A DNA stretch of 64,000 bases from Flavobacterium sp. Lineage in GTDB: Bacteria; Bacteroidota; Bacteroidia; Flavobacteriales; Flavobacteriaceae. Below, piece after piece: positions 45,921 to 56,605 of the stretch. Both the position numbers and the translations under genes were made by a program. Numbering within the stretch: position 1 is the stretch's first letter; every line of letters begins with the position of its first letter. The stretch covers positions 1 to 64,000 of the forward strand of contig NZ_JAIXRZ010000062.1 of NCBI RefSeq assembly GCF_027484945.1, written 5' to 3'. The notes below the pieces were generated by a model. The model saw nothing but the letters and a program-made list of their open reading frames with translations. It did not search any database and was not told the origin of the DNA.

Positions 45921-46838
45921 ATGAAACCATTTTTTTTGACACTGTGTATTGCGCTTAGTATGAGTGCTCAAGAGCTGCCTAAAGTATTTTCGGGATCGAT
46001 CCAACGATTGACCGATTTTAATTCAAAATTTGTTACTTCACGCAACATCGATATTTGGTTGCCCGAAGGGTATACAGAAAGTAAAAAATACAGTGTTTTG
46101 TATATGCATGACGGTCAAATGTTGTATGATCCTTCAACTACTTGGAATAAGCAAGCTTGGGAAGTTGACGACGTGATGACCGAATTGGTGCAAAAGGGTA
46201 GCGTTCAAAACTGCATTGTAGTAGGGATATGGAATGGGGGAGTGACGCGTCATGCGGATTATTTTCCTCAAAAACCATTTGAGCAACTCAGTCAAAAGCA
46301 ACAAGATTCATTATATTCAGTGAACCGTCCTAACGGAAATTCGGTTTTTCAAAAATATACCGTCCAATCCGACAAGTATTTGATGTTTATTGTAACCGAA
46401 TTGAAACCTTTTATTGATAGTCATTTTGCAGTTTATACCGATGTAGCTCATACGTTTATAGCGGGTAGCAGTATGGGCGGATTGATTTCGATGTACGCCC
46501 TTTGTGAGTATCCCAAAATTTTTGGTGGTGCGGCCTGTTTATCAACCCATTGGCCGGGAGTTTTTTCGGTTGAAAACAACCCGATTCCTAAGCAATTTAT
46601 TCGGTATTTGGAAAAACATTTACCCAAAACCAACTCTTGTAAAATCTACTTCGATTTTGGTACGGCCACATTAGATGCTTTATATGAACCGTATCAAAAG
46701 ATGGTGGATCAGGTTTTATTGACAAAAGGTTGGTGTGAAAATCATTGGATAACACGAAAATTTGAAGGTGAAGATCATAGTGAGAAGGCATGGAACAAAC
46801 GACTACCTATTCCATTAACCCATTTGTTGGGAAATTAA
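45921..46838 (+). CDS. Secreted esterase, EsD/enterochelin-esterase-like
   Basis: The start at 45921 (MKPFFLTLCIALSMSAQ) gives a signal peptide; the track's earlier start is inside yifB. The 305-residue protein has the fold of putative esterases: LYMHDGQMLYD, the nucleophile motif GSSMGGLIS, a catalytic acid region near FDFGTAT and the histidine in EGEDHSEKAW. It is a hydrolase of unknown substrate in the periplasm or exported. It follows yifB by 11 bp and is co-directional with it, so the island insertion could affect its expression. Confidence 0.87.
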   Translation: MKPFFLTLCIALSMSAQELPKVFSGSIQRLTDFNSKFVTSRNIDIWLPEGYTESKKYSVLYMHDGQMLYDPSTTWNKQAWEVDDVMTELVQKGSVQNCIVVGIWNGGVTRHADYFPQKPFEQLSQKQQDSLYSVNRPNGNSVFQKYTVQSDKYLMFIVTELKPFIDSHFAVYTDVAHTFIAGSSMGGLISMYALCEYPKIFGGAACLSTHWPGVFSVENNPIPKQFIRYLEKHLPKTNSCKIYFDFGTATLDALYEPYQKMVDQVLLTKGWCENHWITRKFEGEDHSEKAWNKRLPIPLTHLLGN

Positions 46839-46927
46839 AGTTTGAAGTTGCTGCTTTCTATGAAATACCTATGAAAATTAATTTGTTTTTTTACTCCTTA
46901 TTTTGTTGTAAGCTTAAATGACTCACA

Positions 46928-48262
46928 TTAAAATTGAAAAATTTTAAAAACTTTTTTTATACATTTTAATTTGTTTTTATAAGGTGCATATCGGAGAGGA
47001 ATATCCATACTGAAGGGCTTATAGACGCATGCTTTACGGTGGGAAAACGTTTCAAATCCCCAACGTCCATGGTAAGCGCCGTTGCCACTATTTCCAACAC
47101 CTCCAAAAGGGAGTCGGCTATTATTGAAATGGATTATGGTGTCGTTAATGCAGCCCCCACCAAACGAATAGCGCTTAAAAAGGCTTTTTGCCCAGCTTAG
47201 ATTATTTGAGAATACATATAATGCTAAGGGTTTTTCATAAGTAGAAATCCAATCATGAATTTCACTTTCATTAGTATATGAAATAATGGGGAGAATAGGT
47301 CCAAAGATTTCATCTTGCATTACCTTGCTGTTTTTTGTAGGGTTGCCAAGAAGCGTCGGACCCATATACCGTGAATTTTCATCACAATCGCCACCATAAA
47401 GCAAATCGCCATCCTTTAAAAACTGCTGTAGACGTTCCCAATTTTTAGTATTGATTATACGTGTATAATCGGGCGATTCTTTGGGATTAACACCATATGC
47501 ACGTTCAATTTCTACTATCAGAGCAGCGGTTAATTTTTTATAGATCGATTCTTTTACCAAAATATAGTCGGGAGCAATACAGGTTTGCCCAGCATTGATA
47601 AATTTTCCCCAAACTAATCGTTTTGCCGTTACGCGAATATTGGTATCATCTGAAATTATGCAAGGGTTTTTGCCCCCGAGTTCAAGTGTGCAAGGGGTGA
47701 GGTGAGTGGCAGCAGCTTGAGCAACAATTTTGCCAACCGCAACACTGCCGGTGAAAAAAATATAATCCCATCGTTGTTGTAATAAATTTTGTGTTGGTGC
47801 AACACCTCCTTCAATTACTTGAACTTCTTCAGGATTAAACACCTCTTCAATAATATTTCGAATTATCGAGGAAACTGTAGGGGTAAGTTCAGAGGGTTTA
47901 AGTACAACAGTATTTCCTGCGGCTATTGCGGCTATCATAGGGGCTATCGCTAATTGAAACGGATAGTTCCAAGGCGCAATAATGAGTACTTTTCCATAGG
48001 GTTCAAAATAGATGCGATCTACCGATGGAAAATTGAGTATTGAAGGCCATTTTCGTTGGGGTTTGCTCCATTGGTCGATATGGCGCAGCGTGTGTTTAAT
48101 GGATGATAAAACATAAGCAGTTTCTGTAACAACCGCTTCAAATTCGGGCTTATTAAAATCGGTTGCAAGAGCCTCAATTATCGCTTTTTCATTCGATTCA
48201 ATACACCGATACAAAGCTTTGAGTTTTTGCTTGCGGTAGCTGATATGTTCGTGTAAATTCAT
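46928..48262 (-). CDS. Aldehyde dehydrogenase, class 3 type
   Basis: The 444-residue NAD(P)-dependent enzyme oxidises aldehydes. It has PWNYPFQLAIAPMIAAIAAGN, the glycine motif FTGSVAVGKIV, the catalytic glutamate in ELGGKNPCI, the catalytic cysteine in NAGQTCIAPDY and EIFGPILPI. The short length and the hydrophobic, basic C-terminus suggest a class 3/fatty-aldehyde type. It stands alone between the esterase and the RluA-type gene. Confidence 0.94.
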   Translation of the reverse strand: MNLHEHISYRKQKLKALYRCIESNEKAIIEALATDFNKPEFEAVVTETAYVLSSIKHTLRHIDQWSKPQRKWPSILNFPSVDRIYFEPYGKVLIIAPWNYPFQLAIAPMIAAIAAGNTVVLKPSELTPTVSSIIRNIIEEVFNPEEVQVIEGGVAPTQNLLQQRWDYIFFTGSVAVGKIVAQAAATHLTPCTLELGGKNPCIISDDTNIRVTAKRLVWGKFINAGQTCIAPDYILVKESIYKKLTAALIVEIERAYGVNPKESPDYTRIINTKNWERLQQFLKDGDLLYGGDCDENSRYMGPTLLGNPTKNSKVMQDEIFGPILPIISYTNESEIHDWISTYEKPLALYVFSNNLSWAKSLFKRYSFGGGCINDTIIHFNNSRLPFGGVGNSGNGAYHGRWGFETFSHRKACVYKPFSMDIPLRYAPYKNKLKCIKKVFKIFQF

Positions 48263-48451
48263 CTTAAAATATACCTATGCGCCAACCAAATAAAGGTCAG
48301 CTTGACAACCCGATTCCGACATAATGTTCTTGCACTTTACCACTGAAATTTACAAAAAACAAAAAATTGGAGGTGCCGTTTTTTCGTCAATCAATATAGG
48401 GATTTGTATTAAAGTTAGCAACTTTTTTTAATGAATCAAAAAATCCATATA

Positions 48452-49144
48452 CTAAGCTAAAGTATTCCAAAGCGAATCTTTGGGAGGAGGGGCGGTAATC
48501 GTAATAGATTCTTTTGTTACGGGATGTATAAAATGTAATTTATGTGCGTGTAGATGGATACCACCATCGGGATTACTTCGGTCAAAACCATATTTTAAAT
48601 CGCCCTTTATTGGACATCCAATTGCAGCGAGTTGGGCACGAATTTGATGGTGACGCCCTGTGTGAAGTTCAATTTCTAAAGCAAAATACCGATCCAGTTT
48701 TTGTAGAATTCGATATGATAAACTTGCCATTTTACTCTCGGAAACTTCTTTGATATAGGCTTTTGAGGTATTGTTTTTAGTGTTACGCTTTAAATAGTGA
48801 ATGATTGTGTCTTCTGACTTTGGTGGATTGTTTTTCACTATTGCCCAATACGTTTTTTGCGTTTCACGATTCCGGAATATTGCATTCATACGTTCCAACG
48901 CTTTTGAAGTTCGCGCAAATAAAACCAGCCCTGTAGTCGGCCGATCCAAACGATGCACTACACCCAAGAAAACTTCACCGGGTTTATGATACTTATTTTT
49001 GAGATATAATTTAACGATTTCAGAAAGCGGTTGATCTTGAGTTTTATCCCCTTGAACAATGTCGCCAACACGTTTGTTGACTACAACAAGATGGTTGTCT
49101 TCATACAATACGTCTAAATTGTCTGGTGTACTCAATAGCTTCAT
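48452..49144 (-). CDS. RluA-family RNA pseudouridine synthase
   Basis: The 230-residue enzyme converts uridines in RNA to pseudouridine. It shows VLYEDNHLVVVNK, the catalytic aspartate motif GVVHRLDRPTTGLVLFARTS, and GRHHQIRAQLAAIGCPIKGD. The S4 domain of some RluA members is absent. The target base cannot be told from sequence. It is interesting beside the truncated psuK and psuG elsewhere in the window, but there is no direct link. Confidence 0.94.
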   Translation of the reverse strand: MKLLSTPDNLDVLYEDNHLVVVNKRVGDIVQGDKTQDQPLSEIVKLYLKNKYHKPGEVFLGVVHRLDRPTTGLVLFARTSKALERMNAIFRNRETQKTYWAIVKNNPPKSEDTIIHYLKRNTKNNTSKAYIKEVSESKMASLSYRILQKLDRYFALEIELHTGRHHQIRAQLAAIGCPIKGDLKYGFDRSNPDGGIHLHAHKLHFIHPVTKESITITAPPPKDSLWNTLA

Positions 49145-49243
49145 GAAAAAATCGAATTAACTGCAGTTGTAGGGTAAATGAATGGGTTTAACAGTTAGCG
49201 AATAAGCAATCAAAAATCATCTTCAAATCTTCAAATCCTCAAA

Positions 49244-50062
49244 TCAATACTGCTCATTTGCATTAGGAAAGTCAACAGCTTTGACATCACTTACATACTG
49301 TCCAATGGCTTTGGTCATGTCTTCATACAAATTCATGTAACGGCGTAAAAAGCGCGGACTAAATTCATGGGTCATACCAATCATATCGTGCAATACCAAT
49401 ACTTGTCCATCAACACCGCTACCAGCTCCAATTCCAATTACGGGAATTTGGATACTCTCAGCTACTTTTTGTGCCAACTTAGCAGGGATTTTTTCCAAAA
49501 CAAGAGCGAAACACCCCAACCGCTCTAAAAGTTTAGCATCTTCTATCAATTTGTCTGCTTCGGCTTCTTCTTTGGCGCGAACCGTGTACGTTCCAAATTT
49601 ATAAATGGATTGTGGCGTTAAGCCCAAATGACCCATAACCGGTATTCCGGCATTTAATATTTTTTTAATCGAATCTTTAATTTCGGAGCCACCCTCTAAT
49701 TTAACGGCATGACCACCACTTTCTTTCATAATTCGGATAGACGAACGCAACGCCTCTTTCGGATCGGATTGGTAAGTACCAAAGGGTAAATCTACAACAA
49801 CCAACGCACGATCGATTGCACGAACAACGGAAGAGGCATGGTAAATCATCTGATCAAGAGTAATGGGTAGCGTCGTTTCATGACCAGCCATCACATTACT
49901 TGCCGAGTCGCCTACTAATATTACATCAACACCAGCCGTATCGACTATTTTTGCCATCGTATAATCATAAGCTGTAAGCATGGAAATTTTTTCTCCATTG
50001 GCTTTCATGTCCACAAGTGATTTTGTGGTGATTTTTTTATAATCTTTTTTTGCGACTGACAT
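49244..50062 (-). CDS. panB: 3-methyl-2-oxobutanoate hydroxymethyltransferase
   Basis: PanB makes ketopantoate, the first step to pantothenate and CoA. The start at 50062 ([15 protein letters not shown]) gives 272 residues. Family marks: [52 protein letters not shown], and [19 protein letters not shown]. It lies downstream of nothing related in the window, so panC and panD must be elsewhere. Confidence 0.96.
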   Translation of the reverse strand: MSVAKKDYKKITTKSLVDMKANGEKISMLTAYDYTMAKIVDTAGVDVILVGDSASNVMAGHETTLPITLDQMIYHASSVVRAIDRALVVVDLPFGTYQSDPKEALRSSIRIMKESGGHAVKLEGGSEIKDSIKKILNAGIPVMGHLGLTPQSIYKFGTYTVRAKEEAEADKLIEDAKLLERLGCFALVLEKIPAKLAQKVAESIQIPVIGIGAGSGVDGQVLVLHDMIGMTHEFSPRFLRRYMNLYEDMTKAIGQYVSDVKAVDFPNANEQY

Positions 50063-50166
50063 GTTTTTATTTTTTGTACTATTGTGCGCTGTAAAAATAC
50101 TAAATTGCATTAGTTTAATTATGAAAACCTACGATTTTATATCGTAAGTTATTTTGAATTTTACAC

Positions 50167-50607
50167 TTGATGAAAGCCCTACTTATTGTATTTACTTGTT
50201 TATTATCCCATGCAGTTCAAGGGCAAGAGCTTGAAGTTAAGCAAACAATAGCATTTTTTTTTGAGGGTTTTCATCAGCGGGATACGGTAAAAATGCAATC
50301 GGTATGCAGTAAAAATCTTCGATTACAGTCAATATTGGAATCAAAAACAAAAGGCAATCAACTTTCGGATCAAACCCCTGCTGAATTTTTCAATTCCATT
50401 GCAAAAATACCTTTAGAAGTTCGTTTTGAAGAGCGATTATTGAGTTATTCGATTCAAATTGACCATTCAATGGCAACCGTTTGGGCACCCTACGAATTTT
50501 ATTTAAACGGGCAGTTAAGTCATTCTGGAGTGAATGTATTTACGTTGTATAAAGAAATGGACACTTGGAAGATTATTAATATTATAGATACCCGACGTCG
50601 ATTATGA
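50167..50607 (+). CDS. Secreted SnoaL/NTF2-like protein (DUF4440-like)
   Basis: The 146-residue protein has a signal peptide (MMKALLIVFTCLLSHAVQGQ) and the small alpha-beta NTF2-like pattern, with a first helix (TIAFFFEGFHQRD) and the terminal strand motif YKEMDTWKIINIIDTRR. Such proteins often bind small ligands or are of unknown function. It overlaps the outer-membrane barrel gene by 4 bases (ATGA), so they are co-translated. Confidence 0.78.
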   Translation: MMKALLIVFTCLLSHAVQGQELEVKQTIAFFFEGFHQRDTVKMQSVCSKNLRLQSILESKTKGNQLSDQTPAEFFNSIAKIPLEVRFEERLLSYSIQIDHSMATVWAPYEFYLNGQLSHSGVNVFTLYKEMDTWKIINIIDTRRRL

Positions 50608-51629
50608 GAAACTGGATTTTATTTTTTATTCCCTTTTTAAGTTTAGGACAAAAGGATTCGTTGCAATTGGAATTTGGTGGATTCTTAGACACTTATTATT
50701 CGTATGATATTGATGCGCCAAAAGGCGAACAAAAGTTACCTTTCATGTATAATTACAATCGTCATAATGAATTTGCGGTCAATTTAGCGCTACTTAAAGC
50801 TAAAATCACTTATAAAAATTGTTATGCTTCTATTGCTTTGCAAGCAGGTACCTATGTGATGGATAATTATGCTAATGAAAACGTAAAGTACCTAAATGAA
50901 GCCTATGTAGGTACGTATTTGGATCAAGCGAAAAAGCATAATATAGAAATCGGTATATTACCAAGTTATATCGGTTTTGAGTCGGCGGCTAGTTTAAATA
51001 ATCCAACGTTGACTCGTTCTATTTTAGCGGATAATTCGCCTTATTTTATGACGGGTATATGGTACCATTATAATCCCAATTCCCGATGGAGTATTGGGAT
51101 GTTGGTCATGAATGGTTGGCAACGAATTCAAAAACCAGAGCGTTCAGCTGCCCCTGCTTTGGGTACGCAAGTTAGCTATAAACCCAGCTCGAAACACCTG
51201 CTAAATTGGAGTAGCTATGCCGGAAAAGAACAGTATGCTGCATTTTCAGGAATGCGTTGGTTTGAAAATTTCTATTGGGATGCCCAGTGGAGTCCAAATT
51301 GGCGGACAATTTTGGGAGTTGATTTGGGAATACAAAATACGCCCGATGGATCTAAAAATTGGTGGTCGCCTATTGCGATTACACAATATCAAGCGAATTC
51401 CCAATGGCAAATGGCATTACGATTAGAATACTATAGTGATCCCCATCAAATGATTATTGCAACAGGGCAACCATTTGCGACTTGGGGGAGTTCAGTAAAT
51501 GTAGATTACACCTTAAATAAATACTTCAAATACCGCATTGAAACGCGCTATTTGTCTGCCACCGAGTCAGTTCTAAATTCGGCCAATTCGAACTTGTTTT
51601 TTACTACGGGATTAGTGCTTGGTTTTTAA
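50604..51629 (+). CDS. Porin-like outer-membrane beta-barrel protein
   Basis: The 341-residue protein has a short signal (RNWILFFIPFLSLG) and alternating hydrophobic strands rich in Trp and Tyr, ending in an aromatic-leucine-glycine-phenylalanine C-terminus ([10 protein letters not shown]) that fits a barrel. It looks like the putative beta-barrel porin-2 family of Bacteroidetes. It probably allows small molecules through the outer membrane, with no known substrate. Its stop overlaps the convergent sdaA stop by 4 bases. Confidence 0.82.
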   Translation: MRNWILFFIPFLSLGQKDSLQLEFGGFLDTYYSYDIDAPKGEQKLPFMYNYNRHNEFAVNLALLKAKITYKNCYASIALQAGTYVMDNYANENVKYLNEAYVGTYLDQAKKHNIEIGILPSYIGFESAASLNNPTLTRSILADNSPYFMTGIWYHYNPNSRWSIGMLVMNGWQRIQKPERSAAPALGTQVSYKPSSKHLLNWSSYAGKEQYAAFSGMRWFENFYWDAQWSPNWRTILGVDLGIQNTPDGSKNWWSPIAITQYQANSQWQMALRLEYYSDPHQMIIATGQPFATWGSSVNVDYTLNKYFKYRIETRYLSATESVLNSANSNLFFTTGLVLGF

Positions 51630-53050
51630 CAATCGGATAATCCTACGGTAATGGCTAAGCCCCCTTCTGAAGTCTCTTTGTATTTGTGGTTCATGTCTTT
51701 GGCAGTTTCCCACATGGTGTTGATGACTTTGTCAAGTGGAACTTTTGCGTTTTTAGCATCGGTTTCTAATGCCAATTCAGCCGCATTAATTGCCTTAATA
51801 GCACCCATCGTATTGCGTTCGATACACGGAATCTGAACCAAACCACCAATCGGATCACAGGTAAGACCAAGGTGATGTTCCATAGCAATCTCGGCCGCCA
51901 TTTGTACTTGTTCAGGAGTACCACCCATAAGTTCGCATAAGGCTCCAGCAGCCATCGCTGAAGATACCCCAATTTCAGCTTGACAACCTCCCATAGCTGC
52001 CGAAATGGTTGATCCTTTTTTAAATAAGGAACCGATTTCTCCAGCCACTAATAAAAACTGCTTTATTTCTTTTTCATCAGCTTGATGATTTTCAATAACC
52101 ATATAATACATGAGTACCGCAGGAATTACTCCAGCGCTACCATTGGTTGGTGCAGTGACAACACGTCCGAGCGCAGCATTTACTTCATTTACTGCCAATG
52201 CAAAACAACTTACCCATTTCAAGATTTGCCTAAATTTTACTTCGGTTTTTCGAATTACTGATAGCCATTCTTGCGGTGAGTTGTAGGGGAGATCACCAAT
52301 TAAATTGGTATGCATATCAAATGCCCGTCGGCGCACATTTAATCCGCCAGGTAAGGTGCCTTCTGTATGACAACCGATATACATACATTCCAACATCGTA
52401 TTCCAAATGCGCATCAGTTCAACGTGTATTTCTTCTTCCGAACGCATTGATTTTTCATTTTCGTATACAAGCGCTGAAATCGATTTATTTTGCTCATGAC
52501 AATAGTTCAATAAATCTTCTGCGGTTTGCGTCGGGTAGGGGAATGCACATTTTAAGGCGCTTTTTGATTGGGTATTGTTTCGCTCTTCTTTGACTACAAA
52601 TCCACCGCCAATTGAATAATACGTTTCTTCAACTGTAGCCAATCCTGCATAGGCAGTAAATCGAATGCCATTGGCATGGAACGGAAGAAAATTGCGGTTG
52701 AAAATAAGATCGGTTTCGATAGTAAATAGAATAGTGAATTGATTGTCGAGCTTGATTGAATTTTGACTTCGAATGGTATTTATTATCGAATCGATTTGCG
52801 CTACGGGAATATATTCAGGATCTTGACCGCTTAAACCCAACATTACGGCTAAATCGGTGGCATGGCCTTTTCCGGTTAAGGATAACGAACCATATAAATC
52901 AACTTGCACTCGCGCTACTTGATTCAATAGATTCTGCTCGCGAAGTACATTTAAAAACTGTTCTGCAGCGCGCCAAGGTCCGAGAGTGTGCGAACTAGAG
53001 GGGCCGACTCCTATTTTAAGCATGTCAAAAACCGAAATGCATTCTTCCAT
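51626..53050 (-). CDS. sdaA: L-serine ammonia-lyase, iron-sulfur dependent
   Basis: The 474-residue enzyme (start at 53050, [14 protein letters not shown]) deaminates L-serine to pyruvate. It has [14 protein letters not shown] in the beta domain, [45 protein letters not shown] and the cluster cysteine region [18 protein letters not shown]. Single-chain, both domains fused, as in Bacteroidetes and enterics. It is convergent with the porin gene. Confidence 0.95.
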   Translation of the reverse strand: MEECISVFDMLKIGVGPSSSHTLGPWRAAEQFLNVLREQNLLNQVARVQVDLYGSLSLTGKGHATDLAVMLGLSGQDPEYIPVAQIDSIINTIRSQNSIKLDNQFTILFTIETDLIFNRNFLPFHANGIRFTAYAGLATVEETYYSIGGGFVVKEERNNTQSKSALKCAFPYPTQTAEDLLNYCHEQNKSISALVYENEKSMRSEEEIHVELMRIWNTMLECMYIGCHTEGTLPGGLNVRRRAFDMHTNLIGDLPYNSPQEWLSVIRKTEVKFRQILKWVSCFALAVNEVNAALGRVVTAPTNGSAGVIPAVLMYYMVIENHQADEKEIKQFLLVAGEIGSLFKKGSTISAAMGGCQAEIGVSSAMAAGALCELMGGTPEQVQMAAEIAMEHHLGLTCDPIGGLVQIPCIERNTMGAIKAINAAELALETDAKNAKVPLDKVINTMWETAKDMNHKYKETSEGGLAITVGLSDC

Positions 53051-53255
53051 AAGGAAATGAGTGTTAGTTACTATACAAATATAGGATAAAGTTCCGAGCA
53101 TTTTTCTAGAAAAAACGTTTTCGCAACCTAAATTATAAATTAAAACAAGTACTAATTTTGCAGCTACTCCTGTTCCAGATTCGTTTAAAATACTACGGAT
53201 TTAATCATGATAGTATAGTTTAGCTGAATTAAATAAGTAAAATTTAGAGATAAAA

Positions 53256-53326
53256 TGACATCTTGTCAGCAACTCGCTTTGATTTCTGACAAAATGAAGT
53301 CCATTTGGTAATGGCACAATAGTTGA
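53256..53326 (+). promoter_or_regulatory. Candidate sigma-54 promoter and inverted repeat upstream of dnaK
   Basis: TGGCAC-N5-TTGA at 53312-53326 matches the -24/-12 layout of sigma-54 (consensus TGGCAC-N5-TTGC) except for A in place of the last C. Upstream, TGACA-N3-TGTCA (53256-53268) and a TTGTCAG/CTGACAA pair (53263-53292) look like activator or repressor sites. A TAATTTTG box at about 53152-53159 offers an alternative housekeeping start. Confidence 0.4.
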
Positions 53327-53399
53327 CTAATGCATGATGTGCAAATGCACTGCCTACAATACGGAGGTATTACAATTGAATTAAAAGAAAAGTATAATC

Positions 53400-55286
53400 A
53401 TGGGAAAAATTATTGGTATCGATTTAGGTACAACAAATTCATGTGTAGCAGTTATGGAAGGTGGTGAGCCTGTAGTAATTGCAAATGCAGAAGGGAAAAG
53501 AACCACACCTTCAGTAATCGCTTTTGTTGAAGGGGGTGAGATTAAAGTTGGAGACCCTGCAAAACGTCAGGCTGTAACCAACCCGACCAAAACCATTGCG
53601 TCTATTAAGCGTTTTATGGGAAATAAGTATACAGAAAGTGCAAAAGAAGCATCAACAGTTGCTTATAAAGTAGTAAAAGGTGATAACGACACCCCTCGTG
53701 TAGACATCGATGGACGTTTGTATACACCCCAAGAGTTATCGGCTATGACGCTTCAAAAAATGAAAAAAACAGCTGAAGATTATTTGGGTCAGACTGTTAC
53801 AGAAGCCGTTATTACGGTTCCGGCTTATTTTAATGATGCACAGCGTCAAGCTACAAAAGAAGCGGGTGAAATTGCAGGTTTAAAAGTCATGCGTATCATC
53901 AACGAACCTACAGCTGCAGCATTAGCTTATGGATTGGATAAAGCTGGAAAAGATCAAAAAATTGCAGTATACGACTTAGGAGGCGGGACTTTCGATATTT
54001 CCATTTTGGAATTGGGTGACGGTGTTTTTGAAGTATTATCAACCAATGGGGATACCCATTTAGGTGGAGACGATTTCGACCAAGTTATCATCGATTGGAT
54101 GGCGAATGAATTTATGAGTGAAGAAAGCGTTGATTTGCGCAAAGACCCGATGGCATTACAGCGTTTGAAAGAAGCGGCTGAAAAAGCTAAAATCGAGTTA
54201 TCGTCTTCAACACAAACCGAAATTAACTTACCGTACATCACAGCTACGGCGAGCGGACCGAAACACATGGTGAAAACGTTAACCCGTGCGAAGTTTGAAC
54301 AGTTGGCTGACACCTTGGTTAAACGTTCGATGGAACCGGTAGCCAAAGCCTTGAAAGATGCTGGATTATCGACTTCTGATATTGATGAAGTAATCCTAGT
54401 GGGAGGTTCGACTCGTATTCCTGTTATCCAAGAACAAGTAGAAAAATTCTTCGGTAAAAAACCATCCAAAGGGGTAAATCCTGATGAAGTAGTAGCTGTT
54501 GGTGCAGCAATTCAAGGAGGTGTTTTAACTGGGGATGTGAAAGATGTCTTGTTATTGGATGTTACACCACTTTCCTTAGGAATTGAAACTATGGGGAATG
54601 TAATGACCAAGTTGATTGAAGCCAATACGACGATCCCTACTAAAAAATCACAAGTGTTTTCTACTGCGGCAGATAATCAACCGAGTGTGGAAATCCATGT
54701 ATTGCAAGGCGAGCGTACCATGGCGGCAGATAACAAAACAATTGGTCGTTTCCACTTGGATGGAATACCACCAGCGCCTCGCGGAGTACCACAAATTGAA
54801 GTGACATTTGATATTGACGCAAACGGTATTATTAAAGTATCGGCGACCGATAAAGGAACCGGTAAATCACATGATATTCGTATCGAAGCGTCTTCAGGTT
54901 TAACACCAGAGGAAATCGACCGTATGAAGAAAGAGGCAGAAATGAATGCCGATGCCGATCGTCAAGCGAAAGAGAAAGCGGATAAGTTGAACGAAGCCGA
55001 CAGTATGATTTTCCAAACAGAAAAACAATTGAGTGAGTACGGTGATAAATTATCGGAAGGTAACAAATCAACAATTACTGCAGCTTTGGATGAATTGAAA
55101 AAAGCGTATGAAACGAAAGACTTGGCAACCATTCAGCCCGCATTAGACGCAATTAATGAAGCATGGAAAAATGCTTCAGAGGAATTGTACAAAGCGCAAG
55201 CAGATGGTCAACCGCAAGAAGCACAACCTCAACAAGAAACTTCGGGTGATCAAACGCAGGATGTTGATTTTGAAGAAGTGAAGTAA
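53400..55286 (+). CDS. dnaK: Chaperone DnaK (Hsp70)
   Basis: The 628-residue chaperone has the phosphate-1 motif [51 protein letters not shown]-like [13 protein letters not shown], the linker [15 protein letters not shown] and a Gln/Glu-rich C-terminal tail. It uses ATP to fold proteins with DnaJ and GrpE, which are not in the window. A GGAGG ribosome site lies about 35 bp upstream of the start, and a stretch of 300 bp before it holds the promoter candidates. A terminator and a repeat array follow. Confidence 0.98.
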   Translation: MGKIIGIDLGTTNSCVAVMEGGEPVVIANAEGKRTTPSVIAFVEGGEIKVGDPAKRQAVTNPTKTIASIKRFMGNKYTESAKEASTVAYKVVKGDNDTPRVDIDGRLYTPQELSAMTLQKMKKTAEDYLGQTVTEAVITVPAYFNDAQRQATKEAGEIAGLKVMRIINEPTAAALAYGLDKAGKDQKIAVYDLGGGTFDISILELGDGVFEVLSTNGDTHLGGDDFDQVIIDWMANEFMSEESVDLRKDPMALQRLKEAAEKAKIELSSSTQTEINLPYITATASGPKHMVKTLTRAKFEQLADTLVKRSMEPVAKALKDAGLSTSDIDEVILVGGSTRIPVIQEQVEKFFGKKPSKGVNPDEVVAVGAAIQGGVLTGDVKDVLLLDVTPLSLGIETMGNVMTKLIEANTTIPTKKSQVFSTAADNQPSVEIHVLQGERTMAADNKTIGRFHLDGIPPAPRGVPQIEVTFDIDANGIIKVSATDKGTGKSHDIRIEASSGLTPEEIDRMKKEAEMNADADRQAKEKADKLNEADSMIFQTEKQLSEYGDKLSEGNKSTITAALDELKKAYETKDLATIQPALDAINEAWKNASEELYKAQADGQPQEAQPQQETSGDQTQDVDFEEVK

Positions 55287-55311
55287 ATGCTATTTTAAAT
55301 TTTATATTTTA

Positions 55312-55335
55312 AACCTTCCTGCCGGCAGGAAGGTT
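55312..55335. repeat. Perfect 24-bp palindrome downstream of dnaK
   Basis: AACCTTCCTGCC and GGCAGGAAGGTT form a perfect palindrome with no loop. It may be a repetitive extragenic palindrome or a protein site. A proper loop terminator follows at 55343. Confidence 0.75.
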
Positions 55336-55342
55336 ATAAATT

Positions 55343-55370
55343 AGGCCAGACAGAAGTTTGGCCTTTTTTT
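55343..55370. terminator. Terminator of dnaK
   Basis: AGGCCA (55343-55348) and TGGCCT (55359-55364) pair over a 10-base loop, followed by eight or more T. Confidence 0.75.
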
Positions 55371-55416
55371 TGAAGAAAGAGCAAAGACCGTTGTGCAGAA
55401 AGAAGAAAGAAAAATT

Positions 55417-55567
55417 CTAACGACTAAAGTCTGAAAGTCTAGTCACTAATCACTAGTAACTCTAATGTCCAAAGTCTAGTCACTAATCACTAGTTACTAG
55501 TCACTCTGATGTCCAAAGTCTAGTCACTAGTTACTAATCACTAGTCACTCTTATGTCTAAAGTCTAA
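55417..55567. repeat. Heptanucleotide repeat array A
   Basis: Mosaic of 7-bp units such as TCACTAA, TCACTAG, TAACTCT and TGTCTAA. Higher-order blocks beginning GTCTAGTCACTA and ending in GTCCAAA or GTCTAAA are 37, 44 and 44 bp long, differing by whole heptamers, so the array grows in 7-bp steps. It lies between the convergent dnaK and blh 3' ends. Confidence 0.75.
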
Positions 55568-55575
55568 TTCAGATC

Positions 55576-56481
55576 TTACAAAAGTTGGGTCTTTTTTTGG
55601 ACTGTATTTTGCATCCAAGCAATAATTAAGGTGTGTGGAAAAGTAATTGCAGCCATTAACGAAAAGAATACCGCTTTGAAAAGCGTATCGTTATCGATTC
55701 CTATATAAGCAATTGCCATTCCACTAACCGCAATACTCCAGTATAAAATACTTGAACGTATGTAGGTGATCCAACTCGTGCGATTTTCAACTCCATATAA
55801 AAATTTAATTTGATCTTGTATTGAGGGTATACTGTGCCACAATACAAAGTACATGCTAAAACCCCAAATTAGTCCAGCATTATAAAAAAGAACAGCAAAT
55901 ACTACTAAATAGAAAAAGTTTATCCCTATTAAGGATCGAAATGAGGCATCATTTGAAGCTAAGATAGCCCCTAGAATAATAAGTAGTAAACCTGAGAAAA
56001 CAGTTATTTCAGTAAACAGTAAGTTGGAAAAACTAGATCGCGTAATAGTTTGAATGATGGCCAAGACTTCCTGCTCATGAAATGAAAATAAAATTCCCAA
56101 TACCAATAGGCCATACACACCTTGAAAAAGATGGCTAAACCATTTTTGTATGCGGTTGTTTTGTAATTTCCAATGTTGATTACCAAAGTGATAGCTGCTT
56201 ATAATTATAAAAAGCAACAAACCTAAAGCCGGGTATACATAAAAGAATGCCATACCTAATACAACAATACCACAATATTTGATTAAGTCAGCTAGTTTAT
56301 TTTTTTCAAAAAAACCACCTCTAATTTTTTTTACCAATACCAAATCATTAGCTCCATGTATGATTCCTAATAAGGATATTCCTACAAAACCAATAAGCTG
56401 TTGATTTTCAATAGTAATAAAATTTGAGAGCCATAACATGAAAAATGTCAATAGAATTCGGATATGAAGTGCATTTTCCAT
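55576..56481 (-). CDS. blh: Brp/Blh beta-carotene 15,15'-dioxygenase
   Basis: The 301-residue membrane protein splits beta-carotene to retinal. It has the family motifs GIIHGANDLVL, SSYHFGNQHW, LWHSIPS and FPHTLIIAW, whose histidines bind iron. Eight or so hydrophobic helices are seen. It is divergent from the proteorhodopsin gene, with a shared 124-bp promoter region, so the pigment and protein are likely expressed together. Beta-carotene synthesis genes are not in this window. Confidence 0.93.
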   Translation of the reverse strand: MENALHIRILLTFFMLWLSNFITIENQQLIGFVGISLLGIIHGANDLVLVKKIRGGFFEKNKLADLIKYCGIVVLGMAFFYVYPALGLLLFIIISSYHFGNQHWKLQNNRIQKWFSHLFQGVYGLLVLGILFSFHEQEVLAIIQTITRSSFSNLLFTEITVFSGLLLIILGAILASNDASFRSLIGINFFYLVVFAVLFYNAGLIWGFSMYFVLWHSIPSIQDQIKFLYGVENRTSWITYIRSSILYWSIAVSGMAIAYIGIDNDTLFKAVFFSLMAAITFPHTLIIAWMQNTVQKKTQLL

Positions 56482-56605
56482 GTAAATGTTGTTAAAATTG
56501 TTTAATAAATATAATTAAATTTTAGACAAATTAAATTGTTTGTGTTTGAACTTTTGTAAATTTACTTAAACAATAATCAAATAATAACTTCTAAAACTAC
56601 AAATT

